Source: Laspinema olomoucense D3b (lineage in GTDB: Bacteria; Cyanobacteriota; Cyanobacteriia; Cyanobacteriales; Laspinemataceae). Taken from it: DNA of 60,559 nt. Positions 9,390 to 17,689 of this stretch are shown piece by piece; positions within the stretch are counted from its first letter, which is position 1; each line of letters opens with the position of its first letter. The notes under the pieces are model-generated. The model was not told where the DNA came from. It ran no database searches and was given only the letters and a program-made list of their open reading frames with translations. The position numbers and the translations under genes are program-made. Where the stretch lies: positions 1 through 60,559 of the forward strand of contig NZ_JAMXFA010000041.1 of assembly GCF_025370785.1 (NCBI RefSeq), written 5' to 3'.

Positions 9390-9614
9390 CTATAGAAAAT
9401 TGTCTAAATTGACTTCAGTTAAGTTTTGACCCTTATTAATGTTTTCAATACCAGCCAGTAATTTTTCTTTGTTAGTTTTTGAACTCAATAAATATTCAGT
9501 TTCATCCAGTTCAGAAACAACTATTTCTATCTGCTTATCCGAAAACTTTGCTTTAATGTCATCTAAAAATTGAGCATCAATTTCATTAGCATTTAATCTA
9601 TATATTGCTGTCAT
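9390..9614 (-). CDS. Antitoxin of the YoeB-type pair
   Basis: A 74-residue protein from the ATG at 9614 (MTAIYRLNANEIDAQ); a longer reading from 9638 lacks a ribosome site, whereas 9614 has GGAA about seven bases upstream. The N-terminal half would form the dimeric DNA-binding part; the C-terminal KEKLLAGIENINKGQNLTEV segment is the usual toxin-neutralising helix (LL.gI..i..G.. pattern). Not an obvious YefM by sequence, so I leave the symbol open. Antitoxins of this kind normally repress their own operon together with the toxin. Confidence 0.82.
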   Translation of the reverse strand: MTAIYRLNANEIDAQFLDDIKAKFSDKQIEIVVSELDETEYLLSSKTNKEKLLAGIENINKGQNLTEVNLDNFL

Positions 9615-9806
9615 GATTGTTTCCGAGTTGAGAGACATATGTTATGGACAGGACAATCCTAACATAGCCACATCTCAACCTTCAACCCAGACCCACTTGT
9701 GAAAACCCAAACCAAAACTCTCCGCAGAGCCAGCTTCTCGCGGTAAAATCGAGTCGTTTAAATCAGCAGCATCCCCAACTGCTGGCCCTGCACTCCCATT
9801 TTAACT

Positions 9807-10898
9807 ATGACTGATTCTCCCTCCGCAACAGTACAAAGCCCCGCAACCACTCTTGTAGACGCCAACTGGTCCGAGTTATTGCAACAATTGCTCGATCGCC
9901 AATCCCTGACGGTGGATCAAGCCAGTCAACTCATGTATGGATGGCTTCAGGAAGAAATTCCCCCAGTATTATCCGGGGCTATTTTAGCTGCCCTGCAAAG
10001 CAAAAGTGTCTCGGCAGAGGAACTGGCAGGGATGGCAAAAGTATTGCAGTCCCAGTCGGCTTATATGCAAACCGGCGCAAATGGAGAAACTCGCAAACAG
10101 GCGATCGATACCTGTGGCACCGGAGGCGATGGGGCTTCGACTTTTAATATTTCCACCTGTGTTGCCTTTGTTGCCGCAGCAGCCGGGGTTAAGGTTGCTA
10201 AACATGGGAATCGATCGGCATCGAGTAAGGTAGGTTCTGCCGATGTGTTAGAAGCCTTGGGTGTGAATTTGAATGCACCAGGTAGTCAGGCGATCGCCGC
10301 TTTAGATGAAGTGGGAATCACCTTTCTATTTGCACCGGGTTGGCATCCCGCCCTGAAAGCAGTGGCCCCCCTGCGCCGTACCTTAAAAATCCGCACCGTG
10401 TTTAATTTATTGGGACCTCTGGTCAATCCCGTGCGCCCCACCGGACAGGTGATCGGCGTCTGTGACCCCCACTTAGTCGTCCCGATCGCCCATGCTTTAC
10501 GACAATTGGACACTGAATTAGCGATCGTGGTGCATGGACGGGAAAAACTTGATGAAGCCGGATTAGCAGAAGCCAGTGAGTTAGCTATCCTTGCCAATGG
10601 AGAAGTCCAACTCAGTACCATCACCCCCGCAGAACTCGGGCTGGAATCAGCACCCACCGGGGCATTGCGGGGCGGGGATGTCTCAGAAAATGCCCAGATT
10701 TTGCAGTCGGTCCTCCAAGGCGCAGGGACTCAAGCGCAACAGGATGTAGTCGCCTTAAATGCCGCCTTAGCCTTACAAGTCAGCGGCATTATCCCCAGTG
10801 GGGACCATCTCCAGGGCATCACCTTAGCCAAAGAAATTCTCGCCTCCGGTGCCGCTTGGACAAAAGTAGAGCAATTGGTGGAATTTTTGAAGCAGTAA
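9807..10898 (+). CDS. trpD: Anthranilate phosphoribosyltransferase
   Basis: TrpD transfers the phosphoribosyl group of PRPP to anthranilate, the second step of tryptophan synthesis. The 363-residue protein carries the hallmark [17 protein letters not shown] near residue 99 (PRPP/anthranilate binding loop), then [23 protein letters not shown] and [13 protein letters not shown], all classical TrpD blocks, and [10 protein letters not shown] near the second metal site. About 25 N-terminal residues extend beyond the usual start. No other trp gene is adjacent, which is normal in cyanobacteria. Confidence 0.96.
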   Translation: MTDSPSATVQSPATTLVDANWSELLQQLLDRQSLTVDQASQLMYGWLQEEIPPVLSGAILAALQSKSVSAEELAGMAKVLQSQSAYMQTGANGETRKQAIDTCGTGGDGASTFNISTCVAFVAAAAGVKVAKHGNRSASSKVGSADVLEALGVNLNAPGSQAIAALDEVGITFLFAPGWHPALKAVAPLRRTLKIRTVFNLLGPLVNPVRPTGQVIGVCDPHLVVPIAHALRQLDTELAIVVHGREKLDEAGLAEASELAILANGEVQLSTITPAELGLESAPTGALRGGDVSENAQILQSVLQGAGTQAQQDVVALNAALALQVSGIIPSGDHLQGITLAKEILASGAAWTKVEQLVEFLKQ

Positions 10899-10907
10899 GA
10901 CAGCAGC

Positions 10908-10977
10908 GGGTTAGAAACCGGGTTTCTTCAGAAATTTTTGGCCATTCCCAGCCAAGGTGGGGGAGAAACCCGGTTTT
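10908..10977. repeat. Dispersed palindromic repeat, copy 1 (AGAAACCGGGTTTCT)
   Basis: Begins with the self-complementary AGAAACCGGGTTTCT and ends with the matching arm AGAAACCCGGTTTT, so the whole element can also fold end to end. The first 21 bases are identical to those at 52930-52950. It sits ten bases after trpD and may serve as its transcript end, but has no U-tract. Confidence 0.8.
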
Positions 10978-11037
10978 GGGGCCGTGAAATCTCAAACTTG
11001 ACCCGTATCCTAGCTGGGGTCAAGTTTCACTCCAGCC

Positions 11038-11613
11038 TCAATTTTCACTCCCAGCGGCCCGAGTTCGCAATTCAATGATATTTTCCTTGATGGTGATATC
11101 GTAACTGCCAAAAAAGTTCTGCCCTAAGAGACCCATGCCTTGGAGACCCCCTTCCACTTCTGGGGGAGCGATCGTCACAACGAGTTCTTCCAGGGTCGCA
11201 TCCCCCACTTGGATTTTAGAAACTCGGCCCACATCCATTTCCACATCTGAGGCACTAGCGGTGGAGATGCGAGCTTTATCGAAGGGGACTACATTTAAAC
11301 TGCTGGCCATAGATGGAGTGATTAAAGTCGCACTCGCCCCAGTATCAAAGAGCATCTCAAATTTCTCTGTACCATTGAAGATAACATCAACCACGGGAAT
11401 GCCTCCCTGACGACGTTTAATGGGGATTTGGAAGACTCCGGACATGGCCCCTTCTGGGACGTCTGTGGTTTGATTGGGGCAGAGGTTTCCTAATTCAATG
11501 AGGTTGCCGTTGGAATCGATGGCAAAACAACCGGGATATTCCTGAGCGAGGGCCGAAGGCCCCATCAATCCTAGAGTGGTTACAGCAAATAGGGCAGAGA
11601 GAATTTTTTTCAT
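11038..11613 (-). CDS. Exported retropepsin-like aspartic protease
   Basis: A 191-residue protein with a signal peptide (KKILSALFAVTTLGLMGPSALAQ, cleavage probably after ALA). The mature part contains the retroviral-type aspartyl protease motif FDTGASATLITPSMA, followed by a second hydrophobic strand and the GLLGQNFF block seen in single-domain bacterial clan AA peptidases, which act as dimers. Ribosome site AGAGGAAAA lies upstream of the ATG. It faces trpD tail to tail. Substrate unknown, location periplasmic. Confidence 0.85.
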   Translation of the reverse strand: MKKILSALFAVTTLGLMGPSALAQEYPGCFAIDSNGNLIELGNLCPNQTTDVPEGAMSGVFQIPIKRRQGGIPVVDVIFNGTEKFEMLFDTGASATLITPSMASSLNVVPFDKARISTASASDVEMDVGRVSKIQVGDATLEELVVTIAPPEVEGGLQGMGLLGQNFFGSYDITIKENIIELRTRAAGSEN

Positions 11614-12041
11614 GAAACTTTTTCCTCTTGGCAGTTAGATCAGGAATGGAAAGGGGGCAGAGGCTAAATCCGGGCCATCCCATCAGCGCAGAGTAGGGCA
11701 ATGCTCACCCTCCGCTGTAGATGAGTCAATTTGAGTTATGTCTATTATGCCCGGTTGATTCCGGAAAGCAAAAGCTTTGCAGCCAGACATTCACAGACCC
11801 TGAAGCCGAGGGGGAAATTCACCGGGGAATCAAACTTAGGTGAGAAAATGTGCCTCACGGGGTCAAAAAGAGTGAGTTGCGATCGCTTCTTTACATTACG
11901 GCGAACCCATACGCGCCAAGAAAGCAACTCATGGAATAATAGGATCTTGCGGAAGTCAAACGGCTGGGTCCCCCATTCAGACTAAATGGACCCCTTACCC
12001 TTGACTGCCGAAACATGACCCCTGAAGCTAGTGAGGTTTCT
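11614..12041. other. 428-base divergent intergenic region
   Basis: Lies between the protease gene (minus) and carA (plus). I see one HIP1-like site and a small AAAGC/GCTTT stem near 11766. No convincing promoter boxes or RNA gene. An in-frame ATG at 12015 precedes the chosen carA start but has no ribosome site. Confidence 0.4.
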
Positions 12042-13202
12042 ATGTCTCTTTCTGCCGATCGCCCTGCCTTGCTCGTACTGGCAGACGGAACGTCCTATCG
12101 CGGTTGGTCCTTTGGAGCCACTGGCACGACCATTGGTGAAGTGGTCTTCAATACCGGCATGACAGGGTATCAAGAGGTATTGACAGATCCCAGCTACTGC
12201 GGCCAGATCGTGACGTTCACCTATCCTGAATTAGGCAATACCGGGGTGAATCCCGACGACGAAGAATCCCAACGTCCCCAAGTCCGAGGGGCGATCGCTC
12301 GGAATATCTGCAAACGCCCCAGCAACTGGCGCTCAACCCAGTCCCTTCCCGACTACCTGACCCAAAACAATATTCCTGGGATTTACGGCATCGATACCCG
12401 GGCACTGACCCGCAAAATTCGCATGGTTGGGGCCATGAATGGCGGAATTTCTACCGAAATCCTCGACCCCACCGAATTATTAGCCCAAGTGCAAGCGGCC
12501 CCCTCCATGAAGGGATTAAATCTCGTCCCCGAAGTCTCCACCTCAACGGTTTACGAATGGACCGAAACCACTGACCCCCATTGGGAATTCAGCCCCCAAG
12601 CTCAAGGCATGAACGGGGAAACATTCACCGTTGTTGCCCTAGATTTTGGGATTAAGCGTAATATTCTGCGCCGTCTCGCCAGTTATGGATGTCGCGTGAT
12701 TGTCGTTCCCGCCACCACTTCCGCCGAGGAAATCCTCAAGCACAATCCCGATGGGATTTTTCTCTCCAATGGACCCGGAGACCCGGCGGCGGTGACTGAA
12801 GGGGTCGAAACCACCAAACAATTACTCAACACTGCAAAACCCATGTTTGGGATTTGTTTAGGACACCAGATTTTGGGACTCTCCCTCGGTTCGGATACCT
12901 TTAAGCTCAAATTTGGCCATCGGGGATTAAATCAACCCGCCGGGTTAACGGGTCAAGTCGAAATTACCAGCCAAAATCACAGCTTTGCCTTGAGTGACGA
13001 TTCTTTAGGGAGCGAAATTGAAATTACCCATTTGAACCTGAACGATCGCACCATTGCTGGATTGCGTCACAAGTCTCTGCCGGTATTTTCTGTCCAGTAC
13101 CACCCCGAAGCGAGTCCCGGTCCCCATGATGCGGACTATATCTTTAAACAGTTTGTCGAGTCCATGCGCGAAGCTCGCACTGCCGCGAAAACTGCCAGTT
13201 AG
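12042..13202 (+). CDS. carA: Carbamoyl-phosphate synthase small (glutaminase) subunit
   Basis: CarA hydrolyses glutamine and passes ammonia to CarB to make carbamoyl phosphate for arginine and pyrimidine synthesis. From the ATG at 12042 (GAGG six bases upstream) the protein has 386 residues. The N-terminal domain shows [20 protein letters not shown]. The C-terminal class I glutamine amidotransferase has the nucleophile Cys272 in FGICLGHQ and the His354/Glu356 pair in [16 protein letters not shown] forms the oxyanion strand. carB is not in the window. Confidence 0.96.
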   Translation: MSLSADRPALLVLADGTSYRGWSFGATGTTIGEVVFNTGMTGYQEVLTDPSYCGQIVTFTYPELGNTGVNPDDEESQRPQVRGAIARNICKRPSNWRSTQSLPDYLTQNNIPGIYGIDTRALTRKIRMVGAMNGGISTEILDPTELLAQVQAAPSMKGLNLVPEVSTSTVYEWTETTDPHWEFSPQAQGMNGETFTVVALDFGIKRNILRRLASYGCRVIVVPATTSAEEILKHNPDGIFLSNGPGDPAAVTEGVETTKQLLNTAKPMFGICLGHQILGLSLGSDTFKLKFGHRGLNQPAGLTGQVEITSQNHSFALSDDSLGSEIEITHLNLNDRTIAGLRHKSLPVFSVQYHPEASPGPHDADYIFKQFVESMREARTAAKTAS

Positions 13203-13691
13203 CAGGGGGCGGAACTTAAAACCGGGTAATTCGCAAAATTCCTTGTCAATCGGCCATCGGACCGATTACAATCTAAAAATCTCAAGGCGCTGCTCATTGA
13301 CAAACGGCCAGAAAGCCTTTATAATGGATCGGCGATTTGAGGAGTAAGGATTTAATCCGAGATTTGCTGGGCATCTGCGGATAATCGGATATAATATCCG
13401 ACAAGATCTGAACATGGAGCAGCCACTCGCGCCTTCCCTTAGACTTTTGCGCCCTACCTTTGAGACTTCCTTGCTTGGTTGCCGAGGTCAAGTGGATTCT
13501 TGAGTTTAAGAGGGGACGAGTCTAATAATCCGAATCGACCTTAAACCATCTTGCGCTTTTGGAATCTTTCTAAAAGCTTTGCGGGATACCGCCGCTGTCA
13601 CCTTCAAGGGTGATAGTGCCATCGCTGCATTGTCCAGCAATAGCCGGACAAATGTCGCGTAAATGTATGAGTATGCAGCTAGGAGGGCGTT
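13203..13691. other. 489-base leader region upstream of the STAS gene
   Basis: No protein gene recognised. A TATAAT at 13390-13395 lies inside the palindrome CGGATATAATATCCG; TTGCTG 20 bases upstream would be a poorly spaced -35. If used, the leader would be about 290 bases. It contains small stems (TCACC/GGTGA near 13605; CATTGTCC/GGACAAATG near 13628-13656) and ends in a perfect AGGAGG at 13681. A structured leader is possible but unproven. Confidence 0.4.
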
Positions 13692-14060
13692 ATTCCTGAG
13701 CCACTAACCCTGACCGTTAGCCTAAGAGGCACGCGCGAAGTCGGGAACGATTACCAACTCTTCCGTCTCACTGGCTTACTTGATGCCTTTTCGGAAGCGA
13801 CCTTTCGGAAGGCGATCAGTCAGTGTATTGACGAGGGTCCCACGAACATTATTTTGGATTTATCCAAAATAGATTTTGTTGACAGTTCTGGTTTAGGTGC
13901 GCTGGTGCAACTGGTAAAAAAAGCTCAAACTGCTGAAGGTACCTTGCAAATTGTCAGCAATCCCCGGGTGACCCAAACGGTCAAACTGGTTCGATTAGAG
14001 CAGTTTCTCTCTTTGCAGCCATCGCTGGACGCTGCCCTAGAGAAAATCAAAGCGACTTGA
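13692..14060 (+). CDS. STAS-domain anti-sigma factor antagonist, apparent ATT start
   Basis: STAS proteins of this type (SpoIIAA-like) bind anti-sigma or switch kinases and are controlled by serine phosphorylation. The C-terminal part shows the family core NIILDLSKIDFVDSSGLGAL, with DSSGLG around the phospho-serine, then a VRLEQFLSLQPS tail. The reading frame extends upstream through LTVSLRGTREVGNDYQLFRLTGLLDAF, which fits the family N-terminal strand. An in-frame TAG closes it at 13680-13682. The only initiation site with a ribosome signal is ATT at 13692, five bases after AGGAGG; no ATG, GTG or TTG lies in the required stretch (TTG at 13854 would cut the domain in half). I therefore annotate 122 residues starting at ATT, a very rare start codon. 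The CTG at 13710 is an alternative. Confidence 0.8.
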   Translation: MPEPLTLTVSLRGTREVGNDYQLFRLTGLLDAFSEATFRKAISQCIDEGPTNIILDLSKIDFVDSSGLGALVQLVKKAQTAEGTLQIVSNPRVTQTVKLVRLEQFLSLQPSLDAALEKIKAT

Positions 14061-14079
14061 GTGTTTAACGCTCTAAATG

Positions 14080-14110
14080 GCTATCCAGTTCAATTTTGAT
14101 ACTGGATAGC
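14080..14110 (+). terminator. Hairpin after the STAS gene
   Basis: Perfect 10-base arms GCTATCCAGT and ACTGGATAGC with an 11-base loop, starting 20 bases after the stop codon. It is followed only by TCGTTTATT, a weak U-tract, so it is a probable but imperfect terminator. Confidence 0.55.
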
Positions 14111-14130
14111 TCGTTTATTGGGGAAGTTGA

Positions 14131-14160
14131 GGGAGACCGCCATCAAGATGGTGGTCTCCC
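14131..14160. terminator. Very stable 14-bp hairpin
   Basis: Arms GGGAGACCGCCATC and GATGGTGGTCTCCC pair over 14 bases with one G-U pair and only AA between them. It lies 20 bases after the previous hairpin. No U-tract follows, so it may be an mRNA 3-prime stabiliser, a small RNA element or a cruciform rather than a simple terminator. Confidence 0.5.
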
Positions 14161-14485
14161 CGAACTGATGAGAACCCGATCGCTAAATGTTATAATGCCC
14201 ATATCCCTCGGCATGATTCCCAGACCCACACCAGATCAAGTTCTAGGAATACCAGGTTAAAAGCGATCGCATTGGGTAATATAGGCCCTAGGGCAGAGGG
14301 AAACTTCAGGCGATCGGCTGAACCACCCCCCATACTTCGGGGACTAGAATGTGAGGCGAGGGAGTGACCCTATTAAAATTTTTGCACTCAAGAAATAACA
14401 TAAAATGGTAACCCAGTTAATCCAGTTAGGGGAGTTTGGACGTGGGATCGGGAATCATTAACTCAAGTGGTTTGGTGTGGGCAGT

Positions 14486-15001
14486 ATGACAACAACCCCA
14501 GAAGCAACAAGCCCAGAAGCTAATCTAGTCGCTAATGTCCCCCCCTGGGCTATGACCTTTGATCCCCAGGAGTGCTTGTCGCTGATGCTCCCGGTCAAAA
14601 AATTATCCGCCCCGGAAATTCAACAGCTATCACCCATCGCCCTAGCCTATCTGGGAGATGCAGTGTACGAACTGTTTATCCGCGCCTGGTATTTACGACC
14701 ACCCAAACGCCAGAAGATATATCATAATTGTGTGGTGTCGCAAGTGCGAGCCGAGACCCAAGCACAGATGCTGCGATCGCTCGAACCCTTTCTAACCCCG
14801 ACCGAACTTGAGATTCTCAAACGCGGGCGCAATGCTGCCACGGGAGGGCCGAAACGAGTCGATGCCGCGATTTATCAACAGGCAACGAGCTTGGAAAGCC
14901 TGATGGGATATTTATACCTCACCGATCCCAACCGCTTGATCTTCCTATTCACCCAATTAAATCTCCAACTCCTCGAAAGGGGTGGCTCTACTGAACTATA
15001 A
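14486..15001 (+). CDS. mrnC: Mini-ribonuclease III
   Basis: Mini-III is a dimeric RNase III catalytic domain without the double-stranded RNA-binding domain; it matures 23S rRNA ends. The protein has 171 residues from the ATG at 14486 (an in-frame GTG three codons earlier is less likely). The signature [14 protein letters not shown] around residue 52 carries the catalytic Asp of the first acidic cluster; [34 protein letters not shown] provides the second, with Glu in the [10 protein letters not shown] helix. About 45 N-terminal residues precede the domain. The next gene, rlmB, also acts on 23S rRNA and lies 114 bases downstream on the same strand. Confidence 0.9.
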   Translation: MTTTPEATSPEANLVANVPPWAMTFDPQECLSLMLPVKKLSAPEIQQLSPIALAYLGDAVYELFIRAWYLRPPKRQKIYHNCVVSQVRAETQAQMLRSLEPFLTPTELEILKRGRNAATGGPKRVDAAIYQQATSLESLMGYLYLTDPNRLIFLFTQLNLQLLERGGSTEL

Positions 15002-15115
15002 AGTCAGTTCCACCCATTACTATCACGCCGATTCCCACCCTTGAGCTAACCCCGCCGGGAAAGAGACTCAACACCACATCGGGATGAAGCCATCTACCCC
15101 CCAATCATAATTGTC

Positions 15116-16222
15116 ATGCCTGGTAAACCCGAAAAATTGAAGCCCTCAGTCCGATCCAAGCGCGAATCCTATCCGAAAAAAGACAGTGGACAGGGATCAT
15201 CCTATCCGAAAAAAGACAGTGGGCAGGGATCATCCTATCCGAAAAAAGACAGTGGACAGGGATCATCCTATCCAAAAAAAGCCAGTGGGCAGGGATCGTC
15301 CTACGCGAAAAAAGACAGTGGGCAGGGATCGTCCTATCCGAAAAAGGACGGGAAAAGCTACAAATCCTTTCCCTCTGGTGCTGCCCAACCAGCCCAGGAG
15401 ACCGATACAGACCTCAAAGATATGATCTACGGTCGCCATACGGTATTGAGTGCCTTAGAAGGAGAGCGCCAATTGCATCGGGTCTGGATTACGGCTCAAT
15501 TGCGCTATGATCCCCGTTTTCATACGGCGATCGCCACGGCTAAATCCACGGGAACGGTCATTGATGAAGTGGATTACCGACGCCTGGATCTGCTCACTCA
15601 CGGGGAAAATCACCAAGGGGTTGCCGCACAGGTTTCTCCCTATACCTATTGGGAACTGCCGGATTTAATTGCCAATGCCTTAAAGGTATCCGATCGCCCG
15701 GTTCTCCTCGTGGGCGATGGGATTAACGACCCTCACAATTTAGGCGCAATGATTCGCACGGCTGAGGCGATCGGCGCTCAAGGGATGGTGATCCCGCAAA
15801 GACGAGCGGTTGGGATCACATCAACGGTGATGAAAGTCGCTGCTGGTGCATTAGAATTTTTTCCCGTTGCCCGGGTGATCAATCTCAGTCGAGCCTTGGA
15901 AGAACTAAAGGAAGCGGGGTTTTGGATTTATGGCACTGCCGCCAACGCGCCTTCAGCAGTCAGCAGCATCGAATTTAGCCGACCCACGGTTTTGGTCGTG
16001 GGATCCGAAGGGGAAGGTTTGAATTTGTTGACACAACGGCACTGTGATGAATTAATTTCTATCCCCCTCCAAGGAAAGATCCCCAGTCTGAATGTCTCTG
16101 TGGCAACGGGAATGGCGCTTTACGAGATTTTTCGTCAGCGATGGACCCAGCGTCCCAACATGGGAAATCTGAAGAAAAATACAGTTGAAAAAATAAATCC
16201 TAGGGAGTATAAAGAAATGTAA
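15116..16222 (+). CDS. rlmB: 23S rRNA 2'-O-ribose methyltransferase of the TrmH/SpoU family (RlmB-like)
   Basis: Methylates the ribose 2'-O of a 23S rRNA guanosine (Gm2251 in E. coli) using AdoMet. After residue 100 the protein shows the substrate-binding domain ([14 protein letters not shown]) and the SpoU knot: [28 protein letters not shown] and [20 protein letters not shown], the last two forming the trefoil-knot AdoMet site. The first 85 residues are unusual: basic, Ser/Gly-rich and built from an 11-residue tandem repeat. Such tails may bind rRNA non-specifically. It follows the Mini-III gene. Confidence 0.93.
   Translation: MPGKPEKLKPSVRSKRESYPKKDSGQGSSYPKKDSGQGSSYPKKDSGQGSSYPKKASGQGSSYAKKDSGQGSSYPKKDGKSYKSFPSGAAQPAQETDTDLKDMIYGRHTVLSALEGERQLHRVWITAQLRYDPRFHTAIATAKSTGTVIDEVDYRRLDLLTHGENHQGVAAQVSPYTYWELPDLIANALKVSDRPVLLVGDGINDPHNLGAMIRTAEAIGAQGMVIPQRRAVGITSTVMKVAAGALEFFPVARVINLSRALEELKEAGFWIYGTAANAPSAVSSIEFSRPTVLVVGSEGEGLNLLTQRHCDELISIPLQGKIPSLNVSVATGMALYEIFRQRWTQRPNMGNLKKNTVEKINPREYKEM
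15167..15352 (+). repeat. 33-base coding tandem repeat ([11 protein letters not shown])5 in rlmB
   Basis: Five full 33-base units and a partial sixth encode [11 protein letters not shown] with only two replacements (D to A in unit 4, P to A in unit 5). The near identity of the DNA suggests recent expansion. Each unit carries a run of A residues (GAAAAAAGAC) that could slip, and since the unit is a multiple of three, copy changes keep the frame. Confidence 0.95.
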
Positions 16223-16292
16223 ATTAACCACTTAGCTCGAACCAACACTTAATACCACCTCGTCGTCATACAACGGTAAATAGGGGAATGAT

Positions 16293-16577
16293 ATGAAGGA
16301 ATTGAAAGAAATCTTGATTAGCTTGCTAAACCTTTTAGGCTGGGCCTGGTGGGTAGAGATTGCCACAGACAATCCTCGGTGTACTTACTACTTTGGGCCA
16401 TTCCTGAGTAAAAATGAAGCCGAAACTGCTAAAAACGGATATATAGAAGACCTTGAACAAGAAAGTGCTCAGGGCATCTCCTTTGCTATTAAACGCTGCA
16501 AACCGAGCGCTCTCACGGTTTACGAGGAGCCGGGGGAGATGGGTAGTCGGGGAAAATCCCCGGCATATAGCGGTTAG
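16293..16577 (+). CDS. DUF1816 domain protein
   Basis: A 94-residue cyanobacterial protein. It matches DUF1816: LGWAWWVEIATDNPRCTYYFGPF, the EA..A..GYIEDLEQE helix and the end strand FAIKRCKPSALTVY. Some members are fused to or sit near phycobilisome linker domains, so a phycobilisome role is often suggested, but nothing nearby supports that here. Ribosome site is weak (GGGGAATGAT before the ATG). It ends 22 bases before the convergent hydrolase gene. Confidence 0.85.
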   Translation: MKELKEILISLLNLLGWAWWVEIATDNPRCTYYFGPFLSKNEAETAKNGYIEDLEQESAQGISFAIKRCKPSALTVYEEPGEMGSRGKSPAYSG

Positions 16578-16599
16578 TTTGAACGAGGAGGCTGCCTGA

Positions 16600-17469
16600 T
16601 TATTGGGAAGAAACCTCGGATGATGCAACGACTTGGGGATGGCGATCAATCCAGTGATCAATGTCCCCGAGGACTTGCGCCGGTATTTCCCAAGGGAACA
16701 GGTGAGCGGTATTGGGATAACAGATGAATTGAGAATTTTTGAGGTGATGAGCGGTTTCCCGGCTCGAATCTGCGGTAATGTGGCGGTCCGCTTCCCCCGC
16801 CATGACTAAGCTGGGACAAGTGATTTGTTCCAGGGAACTGAGTCGGTTGTAGCCCGCTGTGAGGGCAGCATTGAGCGCATTCCGGGCAGGACCGCTGGTT
16901 TGAAGATAGGCAGACATCCCGCTATCGGCTAGGTATTGATAAGCTAGGGGAGTATGTTGCTGAATCAGGTAACGAAAGAGCGATCGCCTGCCCAAAGTTT
17001 CGATATTCCATTGCCAACTCGGGACGACTCGATTAATAATCCCGGAAACCCCGGTAAATGCTAAATCTTGCCAACTAATCGGGGGATGGGAACCCCGGGG
17101 ACGGGCAGCAGAAGCAACTAACATCAATCCCGTGACGCGATCGGGGTGTCGCAACGCCAGTTCCATTGCCAAAATCCCGCCCAGGGACCAACCTAGGAGT
17201 AAAAAGCGCTCCACTTCACAGCGATCGAGCAATGCTTCTATATCCTGAAGATGGTCCGTCATTTGAAAGTGCCCTCGGGTGCGAGTCTTCCCGTATCCTC
17301 GCAAATCCGGGGCAATGGTTTGGAATCGTTGGCTCAAATGGTCCGTAAACACAGACATGGAAGCCCCATGACCGGGATGTCCATGCAAACAGAGAATCGG
17401 AAAGCCTGATCCCCGGACAATCGCGTTTAAGTGATGAGGGGAATAAGTGAGGGTTGGAGTGGATACCAT
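16600..17469 (-). CDS. Alpha/beta hydrolase
   Basis: A 289-residue soluble hydrolase. The nucleophile elbow is GWSLGG with Ser95; the oxyanion HG motif is CLHGHPGHG near residue 30; the probable acid is Asp in MAGEADRHIT (about 230) and the base His in NTAHLFPWE (about 263). The fold resembles haloalkane dehalogenase/esterase-type lyases and hydrolases of many bacteria, so the substrate cannot be named. No signal peptide. Monocistronic in appearance. Confidence 0.88.
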   Translation of the reverse strand: MVSTPTLTYSPHHLNAIVRGSGFPILCLHGHPGHGASMSVFTDHLSQRFQTIAPDLRGYGKTRTRGHFQMTDHLQDIEALLDRCEVERFLLLGWSLGGILAMELALRHPDRVTGLMLVASAARPRGSHPPISWQDLAFTGVSGIINRVVPSWQWNIETLGRRSLFRYLIQQHTPLAYQYLADSGMSAYLQTSGPARNALNAALTAGYNRLSSLEQITCPSLVMAGEADRHITADSSRETAHHLKNSQFICYPNTAHLFPWEIPAQVLGDIDHWIDRHPQVVASSEVSSQ

Positions 17470-17590
17470 GTGGAATTGCTAAGGTCAGAGGTTTTCCTTT
17501 TCATACTATCGGGATCAACTCCCTAGCGGCTACTGATTAGGAATCTAGTCGGCAAACACCCACCCGCACCCTGAAGGGTCTGGCTCCACG

Positions 17591-17613
17591 GACGAAGCCT
17601 GCCTCCGCAGGCT
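17591..17613. repeat. Interspersed palindrome AGCCTGC-CTCC-GCAGGCT
   Basis: Perfect 7-base arms with a 4-base loop, preceded by GACGA. The same GACGAAGCCTGCCT string occurs at 53890 inside the LamG gene. This is a small dispersed cyanobacterial repeat in the gap between two minus-strand genes. Confidence 0.7.
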
Positions 17614-17689
17614 AAAGAGAAAATCGACTTTTTACCACCGGATTGGGTATGATAGCCCCTGTGGGATTGATCGCTACAAGCCCTGGGCT

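Larger units (their letters stand above)
14061..14485. other. 425-base gap with two strong hairpins
   Basis: Non-coding stretch between the STAS gene and the Mini-III gene. The first 100 bases hold the two hairpins listed separately; the rest has two HIP1-like sites and AT-rich sequence before the next gene. It could be a long 3-prime region or a small RNA; nothing else is recognised. Confidence 0.45.

Noticed and set aside
13854-14060. Short STAS frame starting at TTG.
   Set aside because: Would remove the first half of the STAS fold, which is encoded in frame upstream; the ATT start with AGGAGG explains the gene better.
15167-15352. Regular repeats that could suggest a CRISPR array.
   Set aside because: Units are contiguous with no spacers and read through as protein in rlmB.
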